DNA from: Pachyseris speciosa
Lineage: Eukaryota > Cnidaria > Anthozoa > Scleractinia > Pachyseridae
NCBI GenBank assembly: GCA_016490735.1
Contig: JAEMWC010000034.1
Coordinates: 1,687,501-1,751,500 of the forward strand
DNA length: 64,000 nucleotides
Reading direction: 5' to 3'
In this document: piece by piece, positions 1 through 11,245 of the stretch
Numbering within the stretch: position 1 is the stretch's first letter
Layout: each line of letters opens with the position of its first letter
Notes under the pieces: generated by a model
Database searches by the model: none
Told to the model about the DNA's origin: nothing
Seen by the model: the letters and a program-made list of their open reading frames with translations, nothing else
Program-made: the position numbers and the translations under genes

Positions 1-50
1 CTTAGACTTTCTGCGGTTTTAAAACCGATATTGAAACGATCAAGCTTCTA

Positions 51-421
51 TTTAAACACGAAGACGCGCTATAAAAAGAAAAGGCTCCGCCCCCTGTTTC
101 ATTTGCATTTTAGTTTCACTGTCACCAATGTGTGATGGCGTAAGCAAACCATTTCGAATTTCAAATTAGCGCCCGAAACGTTCAAACATTGGCACGGCTA
201 TTTCAGAATCTACAAACCTCCACATTTTTTTTCCATGCCGATAAAAGTCACTGAGGAACTCGAAAACAAGAAAGTCACAAAATACTACAAACTTGTTGCT
301 CAGAAGCGGTCTTTTATGGCACAGATTTTCACGGAGTTCTGTATGGGTCGATGGTTGATTGACACATAATCCGAACGTACCTTAGGTACCACTCCTTATA
401 TAGCGCGTCTTCGTGTTTAAA
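51..421. mobile_element. MITE with 23-bp terminal inverted repeats, TTAA target site
   Basis: Positions 51-73 and 399-421 are perfect inverted copies of each other (23 bp, core AACACGAAGACGCGC). TTAA lies at 52-55 and 417-420, so the element can be read as 56-416 flanked by TTAA, the target duplication of piggyBac-type transposons. The boundary is slightly ambiguous because TTTAAA is itself palindromic. The roughly 330-bp interior has no coding capacity, so this is a non-autonomous element. Confidence 0.7.
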
Positions 422-810
422 GTTGGTTTTTGTATCACACTCCAGTGACTGTTTTGCTCCAGCGGAAAAAAAAAAGCACTGTGAGCACTGTTAAGGTATT
501 TATGCTACTTACGGTAAATAATGAAGACATGAATAACGATGAAATATTATAAGTGGTCCTAGTACCTCTTTATGATGGAACAGGGAAGTAGAAAAAAATG
601 CGACTTGTGTTGGAGTTTCACTGGCAAACTAAAGACTCGCAAAAATAATTTGTACAATAATTAAAACTTTTTAACTGTGAGCATGTCCCTAGAGGTATGA
701 AAGAACTAAAAGACTTTACAACTTTTCTCGGGGTGTGTGTCTCACCGTATAGAACAGACCACACCTTTCATCACTAAACAATAACGTCAGACACCACGAT
801 GAAGCAACAG
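422..810. other. No gene seen
   Basis: AT-rich sequence between a MITE and a SINE. No open frame, RNA gene or repeat was recognised. Confidence 0.5.
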
Positions 811-1175
811 GGAGCACAGATGGCGCAGTAATGAGAGCAGTCGCCTCTCACCAATGTGGCCCGGGTTCGAACCTTGCGTGACGCCATAAGTGGGCTTGGT
901 TTGTGTTGGTTCTTGACCCTGCTCCAAGGGTTTTTCCTCGGATGCTCCGGTTTTCCTCCCTCAACAACAACAACAAAAACAAAACCAAAAACGAAACAAA
1001 AAACCAGGATACACCTTATTCGAGCTGGCTGTAGGCTGTGCTCCAAGGCCATACATGGGCCGTATAACGGCTTTCAGAGGCGCCGCCTTGTATGTGTTTC
1101 GGTTCGACCTTGTTGAGCTGCGTCCTTGCTGTACTTTGCGAGGACGATTAGCTGGACAGTTATTTAATTATATTT
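811..1175 (+). repeat. tRNA-derived SINE, copy 1
   Basis: The head carries an A-box-like stretch (TGGCGCAGTAATGAGAGC) and a B-box-like GGTTCGAACC, the layout of a tRNA-derived RNA polymerase III promoter. The downstream body (TTTTTCCTCGG, CTCCGGTTTTCC) is shared with copies near 5.07 and 37.9 kb. All three copies lie on the + strand. This one has an (AAC)n-like insert at about 962-985 and a different tail. Open frames on either strand here are by-products of the repeat. Confidence 0.65.
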
Positions 1176-1394
1176 TAGTTGTTAGCCTTTGTAATTATGC
1201 TGCTAGGCCATTTACGTAAGCAAGCCTTTTTACCCTTCAATTTAACTAACGATGATAATGTCACGCAGTTGACAGTCCAATAATTCCAAATTTTCACGTG
1301 TTTTTTTTTAGAGGTTGAAGGAAGCGGATCCGATTCTGGAGAAGTACTCCTCAAAGTATACTATTACTTCTTTAATTAATTTTGAAAGACCTAA

Positions 1395-1651
1395 AGCCTC
1401 GTTCAAACGGTAATGATAGTTGATGATAGTCGATGATAGTCTTAACTATCACGCGCTATCACGCGCGCTTGAACACAAACTATCATGTACTATCATTTCG
1501 ACTGTCATGTAACATCATTCACCTTGAACCTGTTCAAAAATCCCATGATAGTCAATGATAGTTTTGACCGTTTGACCACGCGCATGATAGCTGATGATTG
1601 TTTTGGACTTTTCAACTATCATCGATTATCATGCGCCGTTTGAACGGGGCT
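1395..1651. mobile_element. Harbinger/PIF-like MITE with TAA target duplication
   Basis: The element starts AGCCTCGTTCAAACGG and ends with the inverted form CCGTTTGAACGGGGCT. TAA flanks it on both sides (1392-1394 and 1652-1654), the 3-bp TWA duplication typical of PIF/Harbinger elements. The interior consists of many short copies of GATGATAG or its complement CTATCATC in both orientations, so the whole element can fold back on itself. There is no coding capacity. Confidence 0.7.
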
Positions 1652-1654
1652 TAA

Positions 1655-2784
1655 GAGTCTGAGAATATGCACTACAGAAAATGGGAATCGGTATAAGGCC
1701 CTTTTGCTGATCGTATACTGTCAGTAAATGTACAAGTCGTACAAGGGTAAAAACAAAAATGACGTATTCGGTCGACCTATATACGGAACAGTGTACGTCA
1801 TGGTATACCAAGACTCATCAGGGCTGTATTTCCCAGGGTCAAGATTGAGAATACAAATGTATACTGGCCAGTACACAGCCCGTATATATAGACATCCTTA
1901 TCTGTGAGTATCTTACCTGTATACATTATGTATGCGGGCTCATTGTAGCCCATTTTAACATAACGGAAAATACTCCTTGGCTGCATAGCACTAAAATAGT
2001 ATAAAGATGTTCACTTGAAGTAAACGAAAAGTGTCATTTTTTTATGCTAATGTTTCCAAACGTTTCGGGCTTGGCCGTTCTTCAGTGGATAAAACAAGTT
2101 CCTTATATTTGCTACAAGTTTTGTAAGTGCCACGCAACTGAAAATTCAGGCAAAGTATTTTTTTTTGTTTTTATAGCCCAGTATACTTGCCATTTCTTGC
2201 AGTGATAATTGAATACCCAGCATCGCATCTTTGTGACTTTATGGTGTTATACAAGTCGCAAGACTCACGGCGATGGCAACCAGACAGTGATATCAAAATA
2301 TGAAATTTACCATTGGAAACTGAATTAAATGTGCATGTGGATAACAGGACAGATTAAACTTATGAGGAAGCTGGCTGTAAAATCGGGTTGTCACGGTAAC
2401 ATTAATTCCAGTAAGATTCTCGCCGGCGAAAGTCCTTAAAGAAGATGTATGGGCTGCATGCCCTAACCAATAAGCGTAACTGGAAACTCTGGAAGGCGTT
2501 TACCTACAAGGCTCTAAGACCAGGAATTCCGGAATGTGGAAGTAAACCCGAGCTTTAATGGTTAGAATCTGAGTGATAATTGCCAATAAAAAAACTTCAC
2601 TATAAATGTTGTATATAAATAGAAAATAATATAGGAATAGTCTAATACAAACGTTTAAAACAAGGCTCGCTGTTTTGCTTAACAAATACCTTGCGATGAA
2701 ATCACGCGGGTATTCCGCTAGACGGAGCAGGATAATTTTACTATTATACTGCACATACTATAAGTTATATGTTTTAACACGTCG
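1655..2784. other. No gene seen
   Basis: Only short open frames without recognisable domains occur here. No RNA gene or clear repeat was found. Confidence 0.45.
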
Positions 2785-2971
2785 TAGTATATACTATACA
2801 AGTGAATAGTGCTTTTCGCGCGCTCTGATTGTTTAACTCGAAGGTGATTAGCAAAGTACTATTCACCTCCGAGCAGCCAGCGCGAGAGATTTTAAAATTT
2901 CCAACCTCTTGTAGGTATATTATCACTCATAAATTAATGTTTTGGTCGGCTAGTTATCCACGCCAGACCTC

Positions 2972-3175
2972 ATGAACTCTATTGTTAGAAGGAATGCTGA
3001 TCAGACTAATTACCATCTCAGAAATGGTGCTAAAGATCTGACACTTCCTAAACCGAAGAGAGAGTTTCTAAAAAGAAGTTTCAAATACAGCGGCGCGATG
3101 CTTTGGAACCAATTCCCAAATGAAGCAAAACTAGCGGAATCGATATATTCATTTAATAAATATATCAAAACGTAA
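2972..3175 (+). pseudogene. C-terminal remnant of a LINE reverse-transcriptase protein
   Basis: The 67-residue frame contains NYHLRNGAKDLTLPKPKREF, then KRSFKYSGAMLWNQFPNEAK and SIYSFNKYIK. The pattern of a basic stretch, then S-x-x-YSGAxLWNxxP, then a short FK-like tail, is the characteristic C terminus of many CR1/jockey-clade non-LTR polymerases. The catalytic reverse-transcriptase domain is absent (5' truncation), so it cannot function. The RT clade is uncertain from the tail alone. Confidence 0.6.
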
Positions 3176-3229
3176 TTGGGTCATGTCATACTATATAGTC
3201 TTGTGTTAGTCATGTCCTAGCTATCCTAA

Positions 3230-3467
3230 TGCCCGCCGCACACATGAGGAAACAGCTGAGCAAAATGCCTCGCGAGGCAGTTAGCTCAGCCGTTTCCTCT
3301 CGTGTGCGGCGAGGTTTTCATGAGATTTTCGCCTCGCGAGGCGGTGAGGAAAATATCAAACATGTTTAATATTGATCTCACCGCCTCGCGAGGCGAATTT
3401 CTCACCGAAATTTCACTGCACACGAGAGGCATTTTGCTCAGCTGTTTCCTCTCGTGTGCGGCGGGCT
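3230..3467. mobile_element. Harbinger/PIF-like MITE nested in the LINE 3' UTR
   Basis: Terminal inverted repeats of about 38 bp (core GAGGAAACAGCTGAGCAAAA, beginning GCCCGCCGCACAC) bound the element. TAA occurs on both sides (3227-3229 and 3468-3470). The palindrome CCTCGCGAGG occurs three times inside. The termini, (A/T)GCCCGCC, resemble those of the MITE at 1395-1651 only in the first few bases. It carries no coding capacity. Confidence 0.7.
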
Positions 3468-3765
3468 TAATACTTTTTAATATTTAGCTTATAACTGTTA
3501 GTTTTCGTTCTTAGCTGAATTTTCGTAGTTTTAGACTTATCGTATTATTAATCTCGTATTATTAGCGCCCTCCATGGAAACCAGCTGAGTGTTGTTGGGG
3601 CTAGCGTGTTTCTTTATTGAAATAAAGTATACCATACCACACCAAACAATTATTCAGTCACCTCAGTGTCGGTGAAAGCTGTGGTGGATATGTACCTCGC
3701 CGCTTCGCGGCTTGGTAAATATCCTCCAATATTCACCTCCACTTCGGTGAATAATTGTTAATTAT

Positions 3766-5069
3766 TCGAGTTTATAAGCTCAATTAATAAGACAAACAAT
3801 CAAAACCAACACAGTGACAAAATTGTAGGAAACGAAAGGTTAATTACGAGGCTCGAAGTTTACGGCTTCAATTCAAACAGATACATTTGCAAACTTATGG
3901 TTCGTAAAGACAATTGTAAGTGACGAAATATTGTTTGTTTACCGAGAAGTCCTGGGGACGTCACTTGAAAACTTTAATTTGGCAGTCTGCAATTCCTGTT
4001 CAATAACATCTCTCATCATTTCCAGGGCTATTTCTGGAATTGAACACTTACAGTCCTCTTCTGGTTGTCCTTCCCAGAGCAACTAACCAACGCTTGAATT
4101 TCTAGAGCGTCGTGTCTTCGTAAACCTGTTCAAACCAGTTAAAATAACGCTACTACAATTTGCCTGCATTTCAAAATGGCCGTGAAGATCAGCGCGGGTG
4201 CGAGTTGTTCCAAATATGGCGACTCAGACATCGCGGAATGTATGTCATGTACGCATGCATGAAATATATGGACGTCTGGGCATCGTGACGATTGCTGAAT
4301 GACAACGTGATTTACACCCAATATCCGTTTTTAGCTCCTCCGTGAATAACTAAAGAAAAATTTATATTCTGACACTATAGCTACTGTGACGAAAAATAAC
4401 GGGACGACCTTTATCACATACGGGCGAATACAAATCAAACATTTCAAATACACACTTTTCTAGGAAAAACGTACGCCTTGCTATTAGCTATGAGTAAGTT
4501 ACAAAACGTTGTGCCAGAGACTTCTTGAACTATATGTTTCCTTTTTTTTCCCTTTTTTTTTTTTCTCGTATTTCAGAGCCAGAAGAAAACACTACAAGTA
4601 AAAACTTTTAAAAGTACCGGTTTTATTATTCTTTGTCTCCTAGATACACATAAGCCATGGTGGGCATTAACCTAGGCTAATGCCAACGCTACAAATATTG
4701 TTGTCAAGAACATGCCATATGGTTGGGCCAACAAAATCCAACATCGTTCGGCCTGCTACTTGTCACCACTTGATGAAACGTTTAGACCAGGAGAAGAAAA
4801 GGAAATGATCTGGAAGGATAATATGTCCTCATATCATACAAATTCTCTCAACGTTATTATGCGAAAGTCATAAGGGTCAGTAAGAAGAAAGTTGATGTTG
4901 ATATGGCGGATAATTGAGGGCGAACTACAAATACTAAATTGTCCAAGAAAAACATCTAAAATATGTTACGTGTGGTTATTATTCTATTTTTCTCTTTCTT
5001 TTCTCTCTCACTCTCTCTTTCTTTGCCTCTGTCTCACGTTCGCCTATCTTTTTTTTTTTTTGCACGCTA
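3766..5069. other. No gene seen
   Basis: AT-rich sequence with T-rich tracts at about 4540-4565 and 5049-5061. Open frames are short and lack recognisable domains. Confidence 0.45.
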
Positions 5070-5335
5070 GGGGAGCGCTCTGGGAAGGTGTACTGGTGAG
5101 AGCACTCGCCTCCCACCAACGTGGGTCGGGTTTGATTCCCGGACTCGCCGTCATAAGTGAGTTGAGTTTGTTTTTGGTTCTCTACTCTGCTCCGAGAGGT
5201 TTTTCTCCGGTTCTCCGGTTTACCCCTCTCCTCAAAAACCAACATTTCCAAATTTCAATTCGATCCGGAATTTCGAGGGCCACGGGTTTGTCGGTTGAAT
5301 AACTGTTAAGTGTCACCCCCTTTAAACAAACAAAG
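5070..5335 (+). repeat. tRNA-derived SINE, copy 2
   Basis: The segment contains GGTGAGAGCACTCGCCTCCC (A-box region) and GGGTTTGATTCCCGG (B-box region). The shared body GAGAGGTTTTTCTCCGGTT follows, and the tail runs into CACCCCCTTTAAACAAAC. It is colinear with the copies at 811-1175 and 37,899-38,160. A T-tract precedes the head. Confidence 0.7.
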
Positions 5336-5576
5336 TCGAAGTCGAGGGGTCACGTGAACTGGCAAAATGGTATCGTTTTGGTTGCTGGTCTTGATATCAA
5401 CCCACTCAGCTGCAGCATAACAAGCTTACGTATTGCTCTCAATTGTCTTTTACTGCGGTAATAATTCCATGAAGGAGAAAATACTCGATCTTTCATTGCC
5501 ATTGGAATCTCTGGAGACTGGTGGCATACCCTCTATATATAGATTAAATTTGGCTTGGTTCGCATGCCGCTGCCAT

Positions 5577-5942
5577 GGAGTTTTAGCAACGACGACGGCG
5601 ACGGCAACGAAAACGTCGTATCAAAATCTAACTTCTCATTTTTGTAACGCTTTCGTTAGTATCCCAGTTTGTTTAACTTGGAAACTACTGGCGAACTATA
5701 CAGGGACTAAAATTTTTATGAACGGCGTTAAAGTGAGGAAAAAGAAAGAAAACTTTACAGTCACACGCTCGCGTTCTCGAGAAAACCTTAAATTTGGTCA
5801 GTTCAAGTTGTTGTTTTGCAGCGGACGGGAACGAAATGTACCAAAATGTAAAACGCACGTGCAGAGCTATTGTTTTTGCTCATTAAACCCATTGTTTTCT
5901 GGCGTTTTTGTTGCCGTTGCTGTCCTCCTTGCTAAAGCTCCC
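5577..5942. mobile_element. MITE with long imperfect terminal inverted repeats
   Basis: The left end GGAGTTTTAGCAACGACGAC is matched in inverse by the right end GTCCTCCTTGCTAAAGCTCC, giving inverted repeats of about 35 bp with several mismatches. A partial relative is at about 11,040-11,155 (CGTGCAGAGCCTTTGTGTTT and CCGTTGCCGTCCTCGTTGCC). The 170-codon open frame across this region is a by-product of the repeat. No target duplication was recognised. Confidence 0.6.
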
Positions 5943-6042
5943 TGATAGGTGGCCCTACGAAGTACAATAAGAGTTAAATCATACTGCTCTCGGCCAATCG
6001 GAATTGAGTAATATTGTTAAATGTACTAAACGAGGCAAACGT

Positions 6043-7046
6043 CTATACGATATCTTCAGCCATTTCATCAGTCAAATGCGCCTTTTGTCCACTTTGTTTT
6101 CTTGCTTTATCAAACCAGGAACAAAAGCAGTTATACCACTGGTAATTTTGAAGTGACGATTTTAACGCCCTTTTGAAATCTCGCCTGAAGAAAGTATACA
6201 GAACAGGATTGATAATAGAAGTAGCGTACCTCACGAGCACAAACACGTGGGAAGGAATTTGTAAATGACTCTTATCGCCCAAAACCTTATGCAACAGCAT
6301 CAAAATATACCATGGCAACCAACAGACCAGGTATACTGTTGCCATGGAAACGAAAAGCATCAAGCATCTTTTCTCGAGGGCACCTTTTCGAGTCATATCA
6401 ATCTCGGAAAGACGATTGCTGTTTGGTTTTCGTTTAGTGGAAATCCACTTGAAAATGACCACAAAGGTATAGATCATGAATGAATAGGGAAGCAGGAAGA
6501 CAGCGACGAAGCAAAATATGACATGTCCAAGTTGTAGTTTAGTTTTGGCGTCTCGGTCCTTGATGTTGACCCAAACAAAGGGAAAGAAACTCACGATGCC
6601 AGACACCGACCAAACAATTCCAGAACCATTAAAACTGCCCTTCTGCTCATGCGTCGATGCTTCACCGGCCAGATGATAGACAAATACTTCTCCATTGTGG
6701 CAAAGAGAATGTGATAGCAAGTTGATATAGCGGTGAGATTGTTAAGAACGCCCACCAGAACAATCAAATATAAAAGCAATTCGGGAGATTTTAGAACCGG
6801 TGTGAACGCAACAATGATAAATAGGGGGATGTTCATGGCGCCATTCATGAAGTCGCAAATGGCCAGGCTGAAGAGAACATAGTTTGGCGGCTTACGAAGC
6901 CGTTTTCGTTTTGCAAATAAAACAAGAACAAATCCGTTTGCGAAGATGATAAGCAACGCTACTGGAATAAGTTCAGCGATAGCGTTGAAATCGACCTCCA
7001 TGACGTAGAAGTGTTCTTGCTGAACGTCGGAAGAGTTGTTGGGCAT
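6043..7046 (-). pseudogene. Class A (rhodopsin-like) GPCR, single frameshift
   Basis: A seven-transmembrane receptor gene split into two frames. The N-terminal frame starts at ATG 7044-7046 (MPNNSSDVQQ). It has an NSS glycosylation site, TM1 with the ANG motif, TM2 with LAICD and TM3 ending in EKYLSIIWP in place of DRY. The C-terminal frame (from about 6,630) has TM4, TM5, TM6 with VYLVCWLPW and TM7 with INPVLYTFFRRDF. The frames cross at about 6,615-6,632, where one base is gained or lost. Both halves align along their whole length with the intact receptor at 36,453-37,454. The gene is intronless. The ligand is unknown; the motifs suggest an amine-receptor-like cnidarian family. It may be a true pseudogene or a one-base sequencing error. 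Confidence 0.8.
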
Positions 7047-7209
7047 CTTGATGTCTGCGGTATAAATATGGGAAAAATAAATAAATGCATTGATAATAAA
7101 TTACTTTAAGTCTTGCAGAAATCTATTTATAATTATAAGGATTTGATCATATGATTTTTAACAGCATTTAGGATGGTCACCAAAGGAAACTTTACTTCAA
7201 AGTAAATAA

Positions 7210-7385
7210 AAGAACAAACGAATGAACGAATGGATGAGTTGATGGATGAATATGTACATGGATGAAAGAATGAAGAAACAATTGATTAATTGATTGACTA
7301 ACTGACTGACTGACTGACTGACTGACTGACTGATGGGTGGATGGAAGGCGGAAGGCTGGCTGGATGTTTGGATAAATGAATAGTT
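7210..7385. repeat. Degenerate tetranucleotide microsatellite
   Basis: Runs of AATG/GAAT-like units lead into a clean (GACT)n tract at about 7,295-7,333, followed by GATGG/GGCTG-type units. This is simple-sequence DNA with no coding signal. Confidence 0.8.
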
Positions 7386-9486
7386 TAATTAATTTTTCTG
7401 TAACTGCTATATTTTACACTGTTGTTTTGTGTGTGACAGCAAAGAAATATATATAAATGCACAGCACACGTGCAATTACGCATTACTCAGTTTTACTTGT
7501 TAACGCTTGTGTTATTTGCGTTCTCTTCTCCTTCACCGTTGTGGTTTTTTTAGGCTCAATTATAAACTAATGGCAAGGTGGGGAGGCTTGAGGCGAAATT
7601 TAATTTGATATGTAAAGCACAGAAAGGAAGAGAGAAATTAGAGAAGCCACGCTATTAGAAAGACTGGTGCTGAAAGAAGTTATCTCACGGGTTTTTAAAG
7701 TTACGGCCATCAGCAGCTGCAAAATATATTGCAAGAGGAGATTTCGTTTTGTTTTTTATTTATAAAAGAGCGAAGGAAATTTAATAGCAAGCCGCGCTAA
7801 TTTCAGCAAAACTAGTATGTGCCATCTGATGACAAAACTCTGAAATGATTACCAGTTACTGTTAAACCACGACATAAAATTCCTACAAAATATTTGCGCG
7901 TTAAGTTTGAAAAGATAATCGAGCTTCTGAGTCAGTCTGACGGCCGTTGTGGTGAAATGCTTGATTATTAGAGCAAGTGAAAAGCCGAATACAACAATAT
8001 AATTTATGACATTTTGATAAAATAAGAAAAACATCAGCAACATTCTCTTATCTACGCATAAATGGTTGTTGTTGTTGTTGTTTACCTTTGCGTCGAAAAA
8101 ATTACACCGCTAATCTACAAGGAAAAAAACGCGCCAAGGCACATATCACGAAAGCAACAACGTTAATGAAAGCGTTCCCCTTTTTAGTCAATTTGGTAGT
8201 CCATTTTCCGTGAGTACCTTGATCTTGAGAACTTTGCATGACTGAATACAAGCCATATGCACACGATTCAGTTTCCATTGTCTCAAAAGATCGTGTGGTA
8301 AGTCGGCTAATGGGAACTGGTAAGCGATTCTAATTCAAGTGGATAAAAGCAAATGGCTAGCTTGGTGTATATTTATAGAAACAGTCTTGGTCGCGGTTAA
8401 CTTCTAACTCCATTTTGTCACCTACAATATGAACAATATCCTATTTGTGTAAGAAAATCTTTGGAAAATACTATGTGTCGAAGATTGTCTATCCAAATGA
8501 GTTGGCGAATTGAAGACAGGTATGGTGCATTATTATTGTACTAATGGCTTATCATATCCAAAAATATATGCTGTAGTAAGGCCTTCAAAATTGTAAGGCC
8601 TTCAAAATTGATTCCTTAAAATTAAAGCATTACTCGTTTTCTTTTTTTTTTTTTTTTTTTGTAACACAAATTGAAGACTGCTAAAATTATTTTATACCTT
8701 CTTTTTATCAGAAACATCGCGATAATTTTCGCAGCGAAACATACGTATCAAAAAGTTGATCATAACATAGCACAACTTTTATTCAAGATGGAAAAGGAAA
8801 AACAGAGGTTAGCCCTATAACGTTTCACCTAAAATAAAAACTTACAATCACGAAAATCCACAACTATGTATGCATATACAAAATGAATAAAAATATTTGC
8901 AATTATAAATGGAGGCTAAAAACTAAATAATATCACCTGGAGATGATCTAAAGCTTTCCCGAATTTGATTCCTGAATCACGTAAAAGTTCTTACGAATTT
9001 CAAGCGTCGTAAGTATAATATAAGGCAAATTGCCGGAGACAAAAACGCTTAAAGTCGTCTCTTTTCGGAATACTAGCATGTTAATTTATCAATTGTGACG
9101 GGACCTTTTATACAACTTTCAAACTCATCCTGATTTTTTTTTTCCTGTTCACTTAAAGTTAATAGCAAAGGCACAAGAAATTATGCAAATTATATCCCTT
9201 AAAAGCTGCAGACATCTCGCTTTGTTGGAAGCCTTTGAGAGTGGTGAAATGTGACAATCATTGTTCATACTCGAGAAATTAAAGTGCGAAGACGGACAAG
9301 CTGCATAGAAGTCCACATCTGATATGGCCGATGTTCGTGCAATATTATTAAAATAAGTGCATATTTTGAATTGAAGTTTATAAAATAAATTAAAATTCAG
9401 CAAAAGTTGGTTTATGTATTTATTCATTTATTTATTTCTCTCTCTATAAGTCTCATATATTGCTTTTATGCCACGTTTTAGATCGG
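7386..9486. other. No gene seen
   Basis: AT-rich non-coding sequence with poly(T) at about 8,641-8,660 and a short (GTT)n tract near 8,065. The only open frames are short and hydrophobic by composition. It could be intergenic or intronic DNA. Confidence 0.45.
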
Positions 9487-9929
9487 CCGGAATGGTTTTT
9501 AAATAGAGTGTTATCATGTTTCATTACGACTCGATTTTAGATTTTTGTTTTCGACTTTTTGTTTTCTAGAACAAATATATATTTTAAACCAAAAAAAACG
9601 GTATTTTTTTTCGATACCTTATTGCTCGATTTTCATGCCCTCAGATAACTCTGTTTTGTACGAATAAAAATATATAAAAAATCCATAAAATTGAAAATTC
9701 AGAGCAGCCGGAATGGTTTTTAAATAGAGTGTTATCATGTTTCATTACGACTCGATTTTAGATTTTTGTTTCCGACTTTTTGTTTTCTAGAACAAATATA
9801 TATTTTAAACCAAAAAAAAAATGGTATTTTTTTTCGATACCTTATTGCTCGATTTTCATGCCCTCAGATAACTCTGTTTTGTACGAATAAAAATATATAA
9901 AAAATCCATAAAATTGAAAATTCAGAGCG
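9487..9929. repeat. Two tandem copies of a 221-bp unit
   Basis: The unit starting CCGGAATGGTTTTTAAATAG at 9,487 repeats at 9,708 and ends in GAAAATTCAGAGC both times. The copies differ by a few bases, including one C/T change and an A-tract length change. They are nearly identical, so the duplication is recent. No protein or RNA function is apparent. Confidence 0.85.
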
Positions 9930-10529
9930 AAGAAAAGGCGAAGTAGATAACATTATACCTTGAATTTACGGCTGGACAATTACAAGATTTTGCTCATGTC
10001 ACTTGGATGTTTCTTTCAACCATTGAATATGAATCAAAATTTTAGATATGTAACGAAGGCGACGATGTCGACATTTACACGAATAATGAATGTTTCGTTT
10101 TCGTACATACCTGCAAGATTTAATTCTTTGCCAAGACGAGCACGTCATTCGACTCTACATGATGGTTGGAGGCCTTGAAATAAAGCGGGTATAAGCTGAC
10201 ACGTTAATTCGAGGTCAAAATGATAAAACGCAAAAAAGGCAAAAATAAAAATTTTACCTGATAGGCAATAAGTTATGATTAGCACTTTGGCCTAGCTTTA
10301 AACGCGTGATGCTGGTTAGAAATTCAAAATGCTGGATGCTGAAACAGTGATATTTGCTTTCAACGTAACTTTATAGTAAAATGGTTATCAAGCGCTCCTA
10401 ATGACACTAAGTGCACTTATGTCCTCAACTTGCATGTTTAGTAGCTGGAAAACGGGCACGACCATGGTAATGGTGATGATTTATATACCGTACATATCAC
10501 AAAGTTTCATGGCGGTTTACATCATGCTT
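9930..10529. other. No gene seen
   Basis: No supported coding or RNA feature. A 72-codon open frame here has no recognisable domain. Confidence 0.4.
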
Positions 10530-10865
10530 CTCTAGCAAGGGTGAGATCGGACGTCAGCTTGTAAAGGCGCCTCTGGCAGCCGCTATCAGTCCATATTCGA
10601 TCTCACCCACCCACCCAACCCACATATGAATGTCAAAGACAGATGAAAGAAAGAGATAGACCACCACACCAGGAACTACGTCCCCTACTCTCTTAGAACA
10701 GTGTGTGGGTTCTTTAACGTCCCACAGATTATTGGGCACAAGTGTTGTAAGACTGGGCCTACGGTTTATCGTCCTTATCCGAGAAGACTAGAAAGTCTAA
10801 CCGTTTGTAGATGTCATTACAAAGGCAGCACTTTCTCCTCAAGTATTTAAAGACCTGGTATGGCG
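10530..10865 (-). repeat. Probable dispersed repeat
   Basis: The stretch with CCCACAGATTATTGGGCACA, GGTTTATCGTCCTTATCCGA and GGCAGCACTTTCTCCTCAAG resembles an interspersed repeat I associate with coral genomes. That association is from memory and not shown by a second copy in this window. No coding capacity is evident. Confidence 0.3.
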
Positions 10866-10916
10866 CGGATTGCGTCGCAGACCGATCGCAGACCGTTAAG
10901 CGTGGATTTCATCAGG

Positions 10917-11245
10917 AGCCCATCACTAGGAGCGTATAATTGCCCTATATTCCTGTCACGGCGTTTTCACAGACCAATTTATTTTTAGATTGAATTTCCC
11001 GCCAATATCATATTCCCACAGGAGCCCAAATGACCAATCACAAGTCGCTGCACGTGCCACAAGAATCTGCCCGTGCAGAGCCTTTGTGTTTCGCTCATCA
11101 AAACTATTGTTATGTGGCGCTCTCGTGGCCGTTGCCGTCCTCGTTGCCCTTTTTTGTGGGAAAAGATAGTCTAAAAGTAGATCGGTCTGTAAAAATGCCG
11201 TGACATAAGCTTAGTATGGGAGTTGTGCGCTCCTAGTTATGGGCT
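10917..11245. mobile_element. Non-autonomous DNA element with long imperfect inverted repeats
   Basis: The left end reads AGCCCATCACTAGGAGCG and, further in, CTGTCACGGCGTTTTCACAG. The right end is the inverse of a closely similar sequence (AGCCCATAACTAGGAGCG, then ATGTCACGGCATTTTTACAG). The inverted repeats are about 65 bp long with scattered mismatches. The interior at 11,040-11,155 matches part of the MITE at 5,577-5,942. No target duplication is clear. Confidence 0.6.

Larger units (their letters stand above)
2963..3641 (+). mobile_element. 5'-truncated LINE fragment, itself interrupted by a MITE
   Basis: The segment begins inside a reverse-transcriptase ORF end (see 2972-3175) and runs into a 3' UTR ending TTTCTTTATTGAAATAAAG. 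This is how CR1/L2/jockey-type LINEs end in marine invertebrates. Comparison with the uninterrupted host repeat at 62.5-62.8 kb defines both ends of the insertion. The 3' UTR holds the MITE at 3230-3467. Confidence 0.6.
2785..3765 (+). mobile_element. Non-autonomous palindromic DNA element, interrupted copy
   Basis: About 2785-2962 (ending TTTGGTCGGCTAGTTATCC) and about 3645-3765 (AACAATTATTCA ... CACTTCGGTGAA) match two halves of a continuous repeat found in inverted orientation at 62,515-62,825. The halves are separated here by a LINE fragment, so this copy was hit by a later insertion. The element contains GC-rich fold-back segments such as CGCCGCTTCGCGG. No protein is encoded and the family was not identified. 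Confidence 0.65.

Noticed and set aside
5433..5945. 170-codon open frame on the + strand
   Set aside because: It runs across a MITE (5,577-5,942) including both inverted repeats, has no domain and only biased composition (Thr/Ala repeats from the GACGGC-type ends).
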